The notes below the pieces were generated by a model that saw only the letters and a list, made by a program, of their open reading frames with translations, made no database searches and was not told the origin of the DNA. The position numbers and the translations under genes are program-made. A stretch of 64,000 nucleotides of DNA. Source: an uncultured Chloroflexales bacterium (GTDB taxonomy: Bacteria; Chloroflexota; Chloroflexia; Chloroflexales; Chloroflexaceae). Shown in pieces: positions 25,788-34,233 of this stretch. Position 1 is the first letter of the stretch. Every line of letters starts with the position of its first letter. The stretch lies in contig CAKZSI010000036.1 in NCBI GenBank assembly GCA_937918935.1, forward strand, positions 1 to 64,000, in the 5' to 3' direction.

Positions 25788-25917
25788 GACCCTCCCCTCT
25801 GGCAAGGGCGCGGGGAAATCTGGTTTCCCAAGCCTCCTCTGACCGAGCGAAGAACGAGGATTACCGGGAGGGCCTGGCCTTCTCAGAACCTCCCATCTGT
25901 GAGGGGCGCGTAAGCCC

Positions 25918-27585
25918 ATGGCCCGTCGCATTCGCTGGCAAATTGTCATCGCCGTGGTGAGCATCATGCTGATCGCCGGCTTGCTTGGCGCGGTGGCCCT
26001 GCGCAACGCCTCGGTGGCAACGCCCCTGGTCGGCGGCGCCTACGTCGAAGCGGTGATTGGCGCACCGGAACGCCCCGTCCCGCTGCTTAACGACCCGCTC
26101 GCCGACCCGGTGGGCCGCGACCTGATCGCGCTGATCTTCGACGGTCTGGTGCGTATCGGCGCCGATGGGCTGATCGAACCGGCCCTGGCCGAGTCATACG
26201 AGGTTGACGCCAGCGGCACGGTGTACCAGTTCAACCTGCGACGTAATGTCGCCTGGCACGATGGCCGGCCCTTCACCGCCGATGATGTGGTCTTTACCCT
26301 GCGCACCCTTCAGGTGGCCGACCAGCCCGGTGAACCGGCCCTTGCCGCCGTCTGGCAGGATGTACTGGTGGACCGGCTGGACGCCTACACTGTTCGCGCC
26401 ACCCTGACCGCGCCGTTCGCGCCGTTCCTCAGCATGGCTCGCGTGCCCATTCTGCCCGCCCACGTGTTCGCCGGCAACCCGCCCGAAGCCTGGATCAGTG
26501 GATCAATCACCGACCGTCTGGTGGGCACCGGTCCTTACCGCCTGGTTGAACTACGTGAGGACCGCGCCGTGCTCGCAGCAAATGAGGGCTATTTCGGTGG
26601 CCGGCCCTACATCGAGCGCCTCGAGTTGCGCTTCATCGCCTCGCCCGAAGCCGCCTTCGGCGCCCTCAGCCGCGGCGACGTGACGGCCTTCGGCGCCCGC
26701 CTCACCGGAACCGCCGCGATCGACGATCTGCCGGCCGGGGTCCGCGGCGCGGTGGCGCCTCTCGATGAGTACACCACGCTGAGTTTCAACCTGCGGCGCC
26801 CGCCGCTCAACAATCTCAACCTGCGCCGCGCCCTGGCCTACGGCCTGAACAAAGACGCGCTGATCGAACGCGCCCTGAACGGCACGGCAATGCCCCTCAA
26901 TACGCCCATCCTCCCCGGCTGGTGGGCCTATGACCCCGAAGCGCGCTGGTACGCCTCCGACCCTGCCACCGCCGGGCGTATCCTCAGCGAATCAGGTTTC
27001 GACCGTGGCGCCGATGGTACGCTCGAGCGCGACGGTCGCCCGCTGGCTCTGGAGTTGCTGGTTGACAATGAGCCAAAGCGCCGCGCCGTCGCCGAGGAGA
27101 TCGCCCGCCAGTGGGGCGAACTGGGGCTGCGTATCAGTGTGGTCGAACTCGATGGGCCGGCGTTGCAGGCCCGGCTGCGCGCCCACGACTTCGACATAGC
27201 CCTGCATACCTGGACGCGCCTTGGCCCTGACCCCGACCCCTTTGCCCTCTGGCACTCCAGCCGCGCCGACACGGGGTTGAACTACGCCGGCCTGGCCGAT
27301 AAAGAGATTGACGATCTCCTCGCCAACGCCCGCGTCGAGAGCGAACTCGCCGCTCGCAGCGCCGATTACGCCGCTTTCCAGCGGCGCTGGATCAGCCTGG
27401 CGCCGAGCATTACCCTCTACCAACCGCTGTATCGCTTCGCCGCCATCCAGGCCCTCGACGGCACCGGTCTCGACGACCCTGAGAGCAGCCTGCACCACTT
27501 GCTCATCGGGCGCGAGGATCGCTACCGCAGTATAACGCGCTGGTTCCTCAAGAGCTACCGCGAGATACAGGGCGAGGTACGCTGA
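25918..27585 (+). CDS. Family 5 extracellular solute-binding protein (peptide/nickel ABC type)
   Basis: A 555-residue exported or membrane-anchored binding protein. Residues 8-28 (WQIVIAVVSIMLIAGLLGAVA) form a hydrophobic N-terminal anchor; there is no lipobox cysteine. The SBP_bac_5 layout follows: LIFDGLVRIGADGLIEPALAESYEV (near 70), FNLRRNVAWHDGRPFTADDVVFTL (near 105), GTGPYRLVE (near 203), LNNLNLRRALAYGLNKDALI (near 300) and DFDIALHTWTRLGPDPDPFALWHS (near 425). It would deliver oligopeptides, nickel or another solute to an ABC permease, yet no permease or ATPase gene is adjacent. The ATG at 25918 is the first after a hairpin repeat. Substrate unknown. Confidence 0.88.
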   Translation: MARRIRWQIVIAVVSIMLIAGLLGAVALRNASVATPLVGGAYVEAVIGAPERPVPLLNDPLADPVGRDLIALIFDGLVRIGADGLIEPALAESYEVDASGTVYQFNLRRNVAWHDGRPFTADDVVFTLRTLQVADQPGEPALAAVWQDVLVDRLDAYTVRATLTAPFAPFLSMARVPILPAHVFAGNPPEAWISGSITDRLVGTGPYRLVELREDRAVLAANEGYFGGRPYIERLELRFIASPEAAFGALSRGDVTAFGARLTGTAAIDDLPAGVRGAVAPLDEYTTLSFNLRRPPLNNLNLRRALAYGLNKDALIERALNGTAMPLNTPILPGWWAYDPEARWYASDPATAGRILSESGFDRGADGTLERDGRPLALELLVDNEPKRRAVAEEIARQWGELGLRISVVELDGPALQARLRAHDFDIALHTWTRLGPDPDPFALWHSSRADTGLNYAGLADKEIDDLLANARVESELAARSADYAAFQRRWISLAPSITLYQPLYRFAAIQALDGTGLDDPESSLHHLLIGREDRYRSITRWFLKSYREIQGEVR

Positions 27586-27693
27586 CCGCGGGGCGGGAGA
27601 GCGCCCGTCCGGCAGGGGCCTGGAGACCCCTGATTTCTCTATGCGCCTTCAACCGGCGTGGAGCTGCTCCGCCTGCCCATCCGGCAGGGGCGT

Positions 27694-27712
27694 CAGGAAA
27701 CCCGGTTTCCCC
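27694..27712. repeat. Copy of the 19-bp palindrome family
   Basis: CAGGAAACCCGGTTTCCCC in the convergent gap between the solute-binding protein and the PyrK-like gene. Confidence 0.8.
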
Positions 27713-27721
27713 GTGTTTATG

Positions 27722-28519
27722 TCAAAAGCGCAACTCGCGCAGGTCGAAGACTGGCCCATCCTTGCAACCGAGGCGGGCGCCATCGCGGGTCTCGACCAGG
27801 CAACCCTGGCACGCGCCCACCCCGCAGGGCATCACCCCGGGCAGGGCAACCTGCGCGAAGCCCCGTTCCCAGCGCAATGTGCCCGCGCGCACCATCTCGA
27901 CCACAGGCGGCAACAGGTGCGCCGCCAACCCCAGACAGAATTGATCGGCCCACCCGAGCGGTCCTCGACTCAGCGTGGGGCCGCCCGGCCGGGTCGCGGC
28001 CAGCAGCGCCGGCAGATCGGCCTCGCCGGTCGCGCTCGTTAGATACTCGACATCGGAGGGCAACAAGAAGGGTGGCGGCAGCATCTCGGCGCCAGTGGCG
28101 GCCACCAGCAGCACCACAGCGACACCTCGCGCCACGGCGATACGGGCCAGGTGCAGCAGTCCCGGCACGGCGGAACCGGCTCCGGCCAGCAGCAGGTTGC
28201 ACGTCGGCTCGGCAAGGGTGAAGCCGTTGCCCACCGGACCGTAGACATCAAGCCGCGCCCCCGGCGGCTGCGCCGCCAGCCAGGCCAGGCCGCGCTCTTC
28301 GGGGGCCAGCAACACCTCGACTACCCCGGCGTGCGGGTCGGCGCCAGCGGGAAAGAGCGTCCGCCGCAGGAGCGGATCATCGCTGTCGGGGGGCGCACAG
28401 CGCGTGAGCAGGGCCTGCCCGGGGCGCACGGCATGCGCCAGTTCCGGGGCAAGCCAGCGCGCCAGGATCAGGGCGCCGAGTTCGCGCCGCTCCAATACAA
28501 CGGGTTCATGGTATGGCAT
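27722..28519 (-). CDS. Dihydroorotate dehydrogenase electron-transfer subunit-like protein (PyrK type)
   Basis: A 265-residue iron-sulfur flavoprotein of the ferredoxin-reductase fold. Seen: an N-terminal FAD-binding barrel with DPLLRRTLFPAG (near 47) and GARLDVYGPVGNGFTL (near 90), NAD-binding start LLLAGAGSAVPGLLHLAR (near 110), and the C-terminal [2Fe-2S] cluster CGVGACQGC...GCKDGPVF (near 230-255). In type 1B dihydroorotate dehydrogenase this subunit passes electrons from the PyrD flavin to NAD+. No pyrD lies beside it, so it may work with a distant PyrD or another oxidoreductase. The ATG at 28519 is preferred; a 26-residue upstream extension is unsupported. Divergent from priA. Confidence 0.85.
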   Translation of the reverse strand: MPYHEPVVLERRELGALILARWLAPELAHAVRPGQALLTRCAPPDSDDPLLRRTLFPAGADPHAGVVEVLLAPEERGLAWLAAQPPGARLDVYGPVGNGFTLAEPTCNLLLAGAGSAVPGLLHLARIAVARGVAVVLLVAATGAEMLPPPFLLPSDVEYLTSATGEADLPALLAATRPGGPTLSRGPLGWADQFCLGLAAHLLPPVVEMVRAGTLRWERGFAQVALPGVMPCGVGACQGCLVETRDGARLGCKDGPVFDLRELRF

Positions 28520-28620
28520 AGGTGTGCGCCGGCCTGTACGCGGTGCGCCGTTGCCGGCAAAACGCGGGGCCGGCACGTAATTGTAACATGCCGGCACGAT
28601 ATACCGTTTTCATCCCGCGC

Positions 28621-28661
28621 CGGGCGGTAGAGACGGCCCGCCGGAGCGTCTCTACCGCCCG
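28621..28661. repeat. 15-bp-stem hairpin upstream of priA
   Basis: CGGGCGGTAGAGACG and its exact reverse complement around an 11-base loop. A TATACT (28669-28674) follows directly and could be the priA -10 box, so the hairpin lies in the promoter region. Confidence 0.85.
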
Positions 28662-28777
28662 GTGGTGGTATACTCTGCCTGTTACCGGCCCGGGCAGCCG
28701 TCTTCGCATTTACGGATGCGGCCATGGCATCCGCAAGCGCCGCGGCACAACGACAATCCGCAATCCACGATCAGGTT

Positions 28778-31348
28778 ATGCCAGCCGAAGTCATCGCCGA
28801 GGTCGCCCTGAGCGCCGGCGGAGGAGCGCCACCGGTGCTCTCCTACCGCGTCCCGCCCCACCTCCAGGGCCTGGTGCGCCCGGGGCAACTGGTCTGGGCG
28901 CCGCTGCGCAACAACCAGGTGCAGGGGGTGGTGCTGCGCCTGGCAGCGTCCGCCGCGCCCGTGGAGCGCCTGCGCGATCTGATCGGCCTGGCCGATCCCG
29001 AGGCGGTGATCACCGAAACCGGGCTGCGTCTGGCGACGTGGGTCGCCACGACCTACCGCGCGCCGCTCTACGCAGTGTTGAGCCTGCTCTTGCCCCCCGG
29101 CACGGGCCAGAAGAGCGCAACCACCTGGCGCGCCACCCCTGCGGGGCTCAATGCTGACCTCCGCGCGCTCCCCGAACGCGAGCGGGCGATCCTGTACTAC
29201 CTGCGCACCCGCGGCGAACTGGAGGAAGCAGCGTTGCGTCGGGCGCTGCGCGGCAGCGACGCCGAGTTGCGCACCGCCTACGCCGCCCTGGCCGAGCGCG
29301 GGCTGATCGTCGCCGGCGCCGCCACAACACCCCCCAGGGCGCGTCCCCGCCTTGAGCGGCTGGTGCGGCTGGAGGCGCCTCTGGCGACGCTGCCCGAGAT
29401 CCTTGAGACCCTGCGGCGCGCGCCGCGCCAGCGCGCCGTGCTGGAATGGCTGGCCGCGCGCAACGGCGAAGGGCACGAGGTGACGCCCCGTGCCCACCCC
29501 CTGGCGGAACTCTACGCCGCGACCGGGGCGAACGCCGCACTGCTGCGCGCCCTGGAGCGGCGGGGCCTGGTGGCCCTCGAAACCCGCGAGGTGCAGCGCG
29601 ATCCGCTGAGTGTCGCCGTGCCGCCCGACCAGCCTCCGCCCCTGACCCCGACGCAACGCGCGGCCTACGAGGTCATCATCCAGGCCCTCGAAGCGGCCGC
29701 GCGCCGCGAGGAACCGGCCAGTGCAGACCCCGCCGACGCGCCGGTTTTCCTCCTCCACGGCATTACCGGCAGCGGTAAGACCGAGATCTATCTGCGGACG
29801 ATCGCCCGCGCCCTGCGACTGGGCCGCCAGGCCCTGGTGCTGGTGCCCGAGATTGCCCTGACGGCGCAACTGGTGCGCCGCTTCGCCGCCCGCTTCCCGG
29901 GCCAACTGGCCGTGCTGCACAGTGGCCTGGGCCTGGGCGAGCGGTACGACGCCTGGCGTCGCCTGCGCCGCGGCGAGGCGGCGGTGGCGATCGGCTCGCG
30001 CTCGGCAGTCTTCGCGCCGCTGGAACGCCTGGGGCTGGTGATTGTTGACGAGGAGCACGAACTGAGCTACAAGCACGAGGGCGGCCCCCGCTACCACGCC
30101 CGCGATACGGCGCTGCAACTCGCCGCCCTGAGCGGCGCGATCACCCTGCTGGGCAGCGCCACCCCGGCAGTGGAGATCTATCAGGCCGCACGGGAGGGCC
30201 GCTACCGCCTGCTGGAACTCCCCGAGCGCGTCGGCGGGGCCATTGGCGCCGACGGCCTGCCGCGCTCGCGCCCCCTGCCGCTGCCGCCGGTACGCATCGT
30301 GGATATGCGTAACGAACTCCAGCAGGGCAACGCTTCGATCTTCAGCCAGCCCTTGCAGCAGGCCCTCGCCACCACCCTGGCGCGGGGCGAGCAGGCCATG
30401 CTCTTCCTCAACCGGCGCGGGGCGGCCTCTTTCGTCATGTGCCGCGATTGCGGTTATGTGCCGACCTGCAACGCCTGCTCCAGCCCGCTAACAGTGCACT
30501 ACGAAGCCGGGGACATCGGCGACGGCCAGACGACGGTGCTGATCTGCCACGCCTGCGGGGCGCGGGCCGCGCCGCCGGTGATCTGTCCGCGCTGCCTGAG
30601 CGCACGCGTGCGCAGCTTCGGCATCGGCACCCAGCGCGTGGCCGAGGAGGTGCGGGCGCTCTTTCCGTCCGCGCGGGTGCTGCGCTGGGATCGCGACAGC
30701 GCCGGTGGCAAGGGCGCCCATGAGCGGCTGCTCGACGCCCTCCTCCGCCACGAGGCCGACGTGATCGTCGGCACGCAGATGATCGCCAAGGGCCTCGATT
30801 TGCCCCTGGTCACCCTGGTCGGCGTCGTGGCCGCCGACACCGGCCTGCACCTGCCCGATTTTCGCAGCGGCGAACGGGCCTTTCAACTGCTCACCCAGGT
30901 GGCCGGGCGCGCCGGCAGGCGCTTCGAGGGCGCCCAGGTGCTCATTCAGACCTACAACCCCGAACATTACGCCCTGCTCGCCGCCCAGGAGCATGACTAC
31001 AAGCGTTTTTTCACCCAGGAGATTGCCTTTCGTCGCACCGCCGGCTACCCGCCCTTCAGCCGTCTGGTGCGCCTGGTGCACGCCGCGGAGAACCGCCGCG
31101 CCGCGCAGCGCGAAGCCGAACGCCTGGCCGAACGCGCGCGCGCCCTGCTCCAGCGGCGCGAACTGGCGGGCTGGAGCCTGATCGGTCCCGCACCCGCCTT
31201 CATCCAGCGCGCCCGCGGGCGCTGGCGCTGGCACCTCATTCTGCGCGCTGCGCCCCCCGCCGACGAGCGCACCATCAACGCCGCCCTCGATGCCCTGGAG
31301 CCGCTCTATGGCTGGAGCGTGGATGTTGACCCGGTGCACGTGTTGTGA
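28778..31348 (+). CDS. priA: Primosomal protein N' (replication restart helicase)
   Basis: An 856-residue superfamily 2 helicase that reloads the replisome at stalled forks. The 3'-DNA-binding domain opens with AEVIAEVAL...LSYRVPPHLQGLVRPGQLVWAPL (3-45), a winged-helix region follows, then the helicase core with LLHGITGSGKTEIYL (Walker A, near 335), LVIVDEEHELSYKHE (DEEH, near 425) and LLGSATPAVE. Zinc cysteines appear in pairs: CRDCGYVPTCNAC and ICHACG...CPRCLS (near 555-615). Late motifs are VGTQMIAKGLDLPLVTLVGV and QVAGRAGR. ATG 28778 fits the usual N-terminus but has a weak ribosome site; ATG 28724 would add 18 residues. Single gene. Confidence 0.95.
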   Translation: MPAEVIAEVALSAGGGAPPVLSYRVPPHLQGLVRPGQLVWAPLRNNQVQGVVLRLAASAAPVERLRDLIGLADPEAVITETGLRLATWVATTYRAPLYAVLSLLLPPGTGQKSATTWRATPAGLNADLRALPERERAILYYLRTRGELEEAALRRALRGSDAELRTAYAALAERGLIVAGAATTPPRARPRLERLVRLEAPLATLPEILETLRRAPRQRAVLEWLAARNGEGHEVTPRAHPLAELYAATGANAALLRALERRGLVALETREVQRDPLSVAVPPDQPPPLTPTQRAAYEVIIQALEAAARREEPASADPADAPVFLLHGITGSGKTEIYLRTIARALRLGRQALVLVPEIALTAQLVRRFAARFPGQLAVLHSGLGLGERYDAWRRLRRGEAAVAIGSRSAVFAPLERLGLVIVDEEHELSYKHEGGPRYHARDTALQLAALSGAITLLGSATPAVEIYQAAREGRYRLLELPERVGGAIGADGLPRSRPLPLPPVRIVDMRNELQQGNASIFSQPLQQALATTLARGEQAMLFLNRRGAASFVMCRDCGYVPTCNACSSPLTVHYEAGDIGDGQTTVLICHACGARAAPPVICPRCLSARVRSFGIGTQRVAEEVRALFPSARVLRWDRDSAGGKGAHERLLDALLRHEADVIVGTQMIAKGLDLPLVTLVGVVAADTGLHLPDFRSGERAFQLLTQVAGRAGRRFEGAQVLIQTYNPEHYALLAAQEHDYKRFFTQEIAFRRTAGYPPFSRLVRLVHAAENRRAAQREAERLAERARALLQRRELAGWSLIGPAPAFIQRARGRWRWHLILRAAPPADERTINAALDALEPLYGWSVDVDPVHVL

Positions 31349-31488
31349 CTGGGAGGCGCAGAGAAACCCGCGTTCCCCGTCCTCCAACCGGCAGAGGAGG
31401 GGGAAAGCAGGTTTCCCCCTCCTCCAACCCGCCCCAACCGGCAGGGGCACGGGGAACCCTGGTTTCGCCGATCTTCGTATCAAGCATA

Positions 31489-31497
31489 TGTTATAAT
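31489..31497 (+). promoter_or_regulatory. Extended -10 promoter (TGTTATAAT) upstream of def
   Basis: A consensus TG-n-TATAAT, 49 bases upstream of the deformylase start codon; no -35 hexamer at standard spacing. The preceding 31370-31470 stretch holds three degenerate palindrome-family copies. Confidence 0.7.
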
Positions 31498-31545
31498 CTT
31501 TAGCGTGGAGCAATCTTCATCCTCCACCAGAAGAAAGCATAACCT

Positions 31546-32106
31546 ATGGCCATACGGCGCATTTTCCGCATTGATAACGAAGAGGACAAGAAGATCCTCA
31601 AGACAAACTGCCGCCCGGTCAAGTTGCCCGACCCGGGCCTGAAGCGTCTCGTGGCGGACATGTTCGAAACCATGCACGCCAACAACGGTGTGGGATTGGC
31701 GGCGCCGCAGGTCGGGCTGCCCATTCGCCTGTGCATCGTCGAACTGCCCCCGGAAATCGAGGAGCGCGAAGACGGGACCACCGTCGTAGTCGCCCCGGCA
31801 GAGCAGTTTGTGCTGATTAATCCAAAAATTGTGAAGAGCAGTGGTGAAGAGGTGCTGCGCGAGGAGGGCTGCCTGAGCCTGCCCGGCTGGTACGGCCAGG
31901 TACCCCGGCAGACCTGGGTGACGGTGGAGTTTCAGGACCTCAACGGCAAATGGCTGCGGCTGCGGCGCGCCGATGGCCTGCTCGGCTGGGCCATCCAGCA
32001 CGAAGTTGACCATCTGAACGGCATTCTGTTCACCGAACGCATTCGCGATCTCTCCACCTTGCGCGAAGTGAACCGGACCCCCGAAAGCAACGAAGTAGCT
32101 GCATAA
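31546..32106 (+). CDS. def: Peptide deformylase
   Basis: A 186-residue metalloenzyme that removes the formyl group from nascent protein N-termini at the ribosome. The three family motifs are intact: GVGLAAPQ (48-55), EEGCLSLPG with metal ligand Cys109, and QHEVDHLNG with ligands His152 and His156 and catalytic Glu153. A loop between motifs 1 and 2 (EEREDGTTVVVAPAE) is slightly longer than in E. coli. Two bases separate its stop from the next ATG, indicating an operon with the metallophosphoesterase. An extended -10 promoter lies upstream. Essential housekeeping function; no formyltransferase gene (fmt) is adjacent here. Confidence 0.95.
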   Translation: MAIRRIFRIDNEEDKKILKTNCRPVKLPDPGLKRLVADMFETMHANNGVGLAAPQVGLPIRLCIVELPPEIEEREDGTTVVVAPAEQFVLINPKIVKSSGEEVLREEGCLSLPGWYGQVPRQTWVTVEFQDLNGKWLRLRRADGLLGWAIQHEVDHLNGILFTERIRDLSTLREVNRTPESNEVAA

Positions 32107-32108
32107 CG

Positions 32109-32963
32109 ATGAACATCGCGGTCCTCGCCGATATTCACGCCAACCCCGCAGCGCTGCACGCCGTCATCGAAGATGTTGAGTCCTGGTCTCCCGATCTGGT
32201 GATCGTCGCCGGCGATATGGTCGGTCGCGGTCCCCTGTCGCGGATTTGCCTCGAACTGGTTCTGCGCATGCGCGACGAGCGCGGCTGGCGCGTGATCCGC
32301 GGCAACCACGAACGCTACGTGCTGCTCTATGAGCAGGAACGCCAGCGCCCCGATTTTCCCACCAGCGGCCCGCAGTTTGAAGTCAGCCGCGTGGCGGCCT
32401 GGACCCACGGCCAGGTTGCCGATATGATCCCCCGGATCACTGCCCTCCCCGAACACCTCACCCTCGACCTCGACGGTGAACGCCTGGCGATTTACCACGC
32501 CTCGGTGCGCCACGACCGCGACGGCATCTACCGCGGCGCGCCCCTGGACGAGGTGCGCGAGCAGATCGATCCCTCGGCGGCGGTCTTCTGCGCCGGGCAT
32601 ACCCATACCCCGCTGGTGCGGCAGGTGGACGCAACCCTGGTCGTGAATACTGGCTCGGTAGGGTTGCCCTTCGATGGCGATACCCGCGCCTCCTACGCCC
32701 GGCTCACCCGTGGGCCGCGGGGCTGGCAGGCCCGCATCAGGCGCGTGCGCTACGACGTTGGCGCAACCGAACGCGCCTTCGCCGAGAGCGGCATGCTCGA
32801 GGCGGTGGGTTCCTACGCTCACCTCATGCTACGGGAACTCCGTACCGGGCAGTCGTTCCTATTCGATTTCATCCCCGCCTATCACCAGCGCATCCTCTCC
32901 GGCGCCATTAGCCTGGACGAGGCCGTGCACGATTTCCTCACCAGGGTTGACCGGGCCGCCTGA
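32109..32963 (+). CDS. Metallophosphoesterase (YfcE/MJ0936-like)
   Basis: A 284-residue calcineurin-like phosphoesterase with the full metal-binding set: DIHAN (Asp8, His10), VAGDMVGRGP (near 35), RGNHE (near 63), IYHASVRHD (near 125) and FCAGHTHTPLV (near 160), followed by NTGSVGLPFDG. These coordinate two divalent metals for phosphodiester or phosphomonoester hydrolysis in the cytoplasm. The C-terminal 100 residues form an added alpha/beta part seen in long members. It is cotranscribed with def (two-base gap). Members include cyclic-nucleotide phosphodiesterases and nucleotide phosphatases; the substrate cannot be read from sequence. Confidence 0.88.
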   Translation: MNIAVLADIHANPAALHAVIEDVESWSPDLVIVAGDMVGRGPLSRICLELVLRMRDERGWRVIRGNHERYVLLYEQERQRPDFPTSGPQFEVSRVAAWTHGQVADMIPRITALPEHLTLDLDGERLAIYHASVRHDRDGIYRGAPLDEVREQIDPSAAVFCAGHTHTPLVRQVDATLVVNTGSVGLPFDGDTRASYARLTRGPRGWQARIRRVRYDVGATERAFAESGMLEAVGSYAHLMLRELRTGQSFLFDFIPAYHQRILSGAISLDEAVHDFLTRVDRAA

Positions 32964-33018
32964 GATGGTGTGGAGATGTGAGTAGAGTCAGCGCCCCTCC
33001 ACATCTCCACACCTGCTC

Positions 33019-33939
33019 CTACCCCACCCGCTGCCCGGCGGTCGCCTCCAGGGCCTCGATGAGGCTGGCAAGCAGGGCATTAACCGGCGTCGGCACACCT
33101 ACCCGCACCCCTTCACGGGCCACGGCGCCGTTAATCGCAGTGATCTCCGTCGGCGCACCCCGCAGCACATCTTGCAGGGTTGAGGAACGATTGGCGCCCG
33201 TGGCGCGGGCCACATCCAGCACATGTTCCACCGGGTCAGCATAGGGAAGTTGCACATCCAGCGCGACGGCCACGTTCGCGGCCTCGCGCGCCGCCGCCGC
33301 CAGCAACTCGCGCGCGGCGGGCGCATCGGCCAGCGCGCCGTTCGGCACCCGCAGCAGCGCCGTCAACGCATTGATCCCCGCGTTGACGATCAGTTTGCCC
33401 CACACCAGCCCCGTGACATCCTCCTGCACCTCCGCAGGCAGACCGGCCCGCATAAACAGGTCGGCCAGCGCGGCGGCCATCACCCGGTCGGGGGCGGCGC
33501 CGAAGAGCGTCGGCCCCATCCCGGCGTGGCGCACCCGCCCCGGCCCGAGCAGCGTGCCCCCCAGCGCGGTGACCCCCTGGCCCACGCGCTCCTCGCCCAG
33601 CGCCTCGGCCAGGATCTCCCGATTGCCCAGGCCGTTCTGGAGTGTGTAGGCCACCCCGGCGCCAGCGAGCACCGTTCGGGCCACCGTGGCGGCCCAGGGC
33701 GTCTGCCGCGACTTGACCAGCACCAGGGCCACCTCAACCGGGCCGGCCAGCGCCGGGTCGCTCACGGCGCGCACGGGGCGGATCGTCTCGACACCGTCGC
33801 GCTCACAGCGCAGACCATGGGCGGCCATAGCCGCCACGTGCTCGACCCAGGGATCTACCAGCACCACCTCGGCGACCGCCGAGAGATAAAAGCCGATCAC
33901 CCCGCCCAGGGCGCCGGCGCCGATGAAAGCTATACGCAT
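33019..33939 (-). CDS. panE: 2-dehydropantoate 2-reductase
   Basis: A 306-residue NADPH-dependent reductase making pantoate from ketopantoate. Seen: the nucleotide-binding IAFIGAGALGGVIGFYL (3-19), LVLVKSRQT (near 72, with the Lys that contacts substrate in the family), YTLQNGLGN (near 98), and the helical C-domain with GLVWGKLIVNAGINALTALLRVPNG (near 183-207; the catalytic Lys is in WGK). GTL and late STLQDVLRGAPTEITAINGAV match ketopantoate reductases. The ApbA/PanE family includes paralogues with other substrates, but panC and panB nearby support the pantothenate role. Divergent from the aminotransferase gene. Confidence 0.88.
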   Translation of the reverse strand: MRIAFIGAGALGGVIGFYLSAVAEVVLVDPWVEHVAAMAAHGLRCERDGVETIRPVRAVSDPALAGPVEVALVLVKSRQTPWAATVARTVLAGAGVAYTLQNGLGNREILAEALGEERVGQGVTALGGTLLGPGRVRHAGMGPTLFGAAPDRVMAAALADLFMRAGLPAEVQEDVTGLVWGKLIVNAGINALTALLRVPNGALADAPAARELLAAAAREAANVAVALDVQLPYADPVEHVLDVARATGANRSSTLQDVLRGAPTEITAINGAVAREGVRVGVPTPVNALLASLIEALEATAGQRVG

Positions 33940-34233
33940 GGATGAACCTCCAGGGTTTTCAAAGGGGGCCTTCTGAGGGGCAAAGCTCCGCCAACTTCCT
34001 CTAGAGGGAGAAGTCTCGTTGTCATACTATGTACTGGCGTCCCACACCCTATCGTCGGTATCAAGAGAGCCCGCCGACCTGTCTTGCGCGCCGGTTCGAA
34101 GTCGGGTAGAATCAGCGCCATCCCGCCCTGGCCCTCAGGGTGAAACACATGCCTGCAACCCCCTGATCCCAGGCTCTGGCGACTCCGGCACGGGAGACGG
34201 CGTGCCGCGTCCCTGCAAGCACGAGGAGGCTTT
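33940..34233. other. Divergent promoter region between panE and the aminotransferase gene
   Basis: A 294-base gap without a gene. On the plus strand TTGCGC (34085-34090), 17 bases and TAGAAT (34108-34113) form a reasonable promoter for the aminotransferase. The GGTTCGAAG stretch resembles a tRNA T-loop, but no cloverleaf can be built. Confidence 0.55.

Noticed and set aside
34081-34120. tRNA
   Set aside because: A GGTTCGAAG T-loop-like stretch exists but acceptor, D and anticodon stems cannot be formed.
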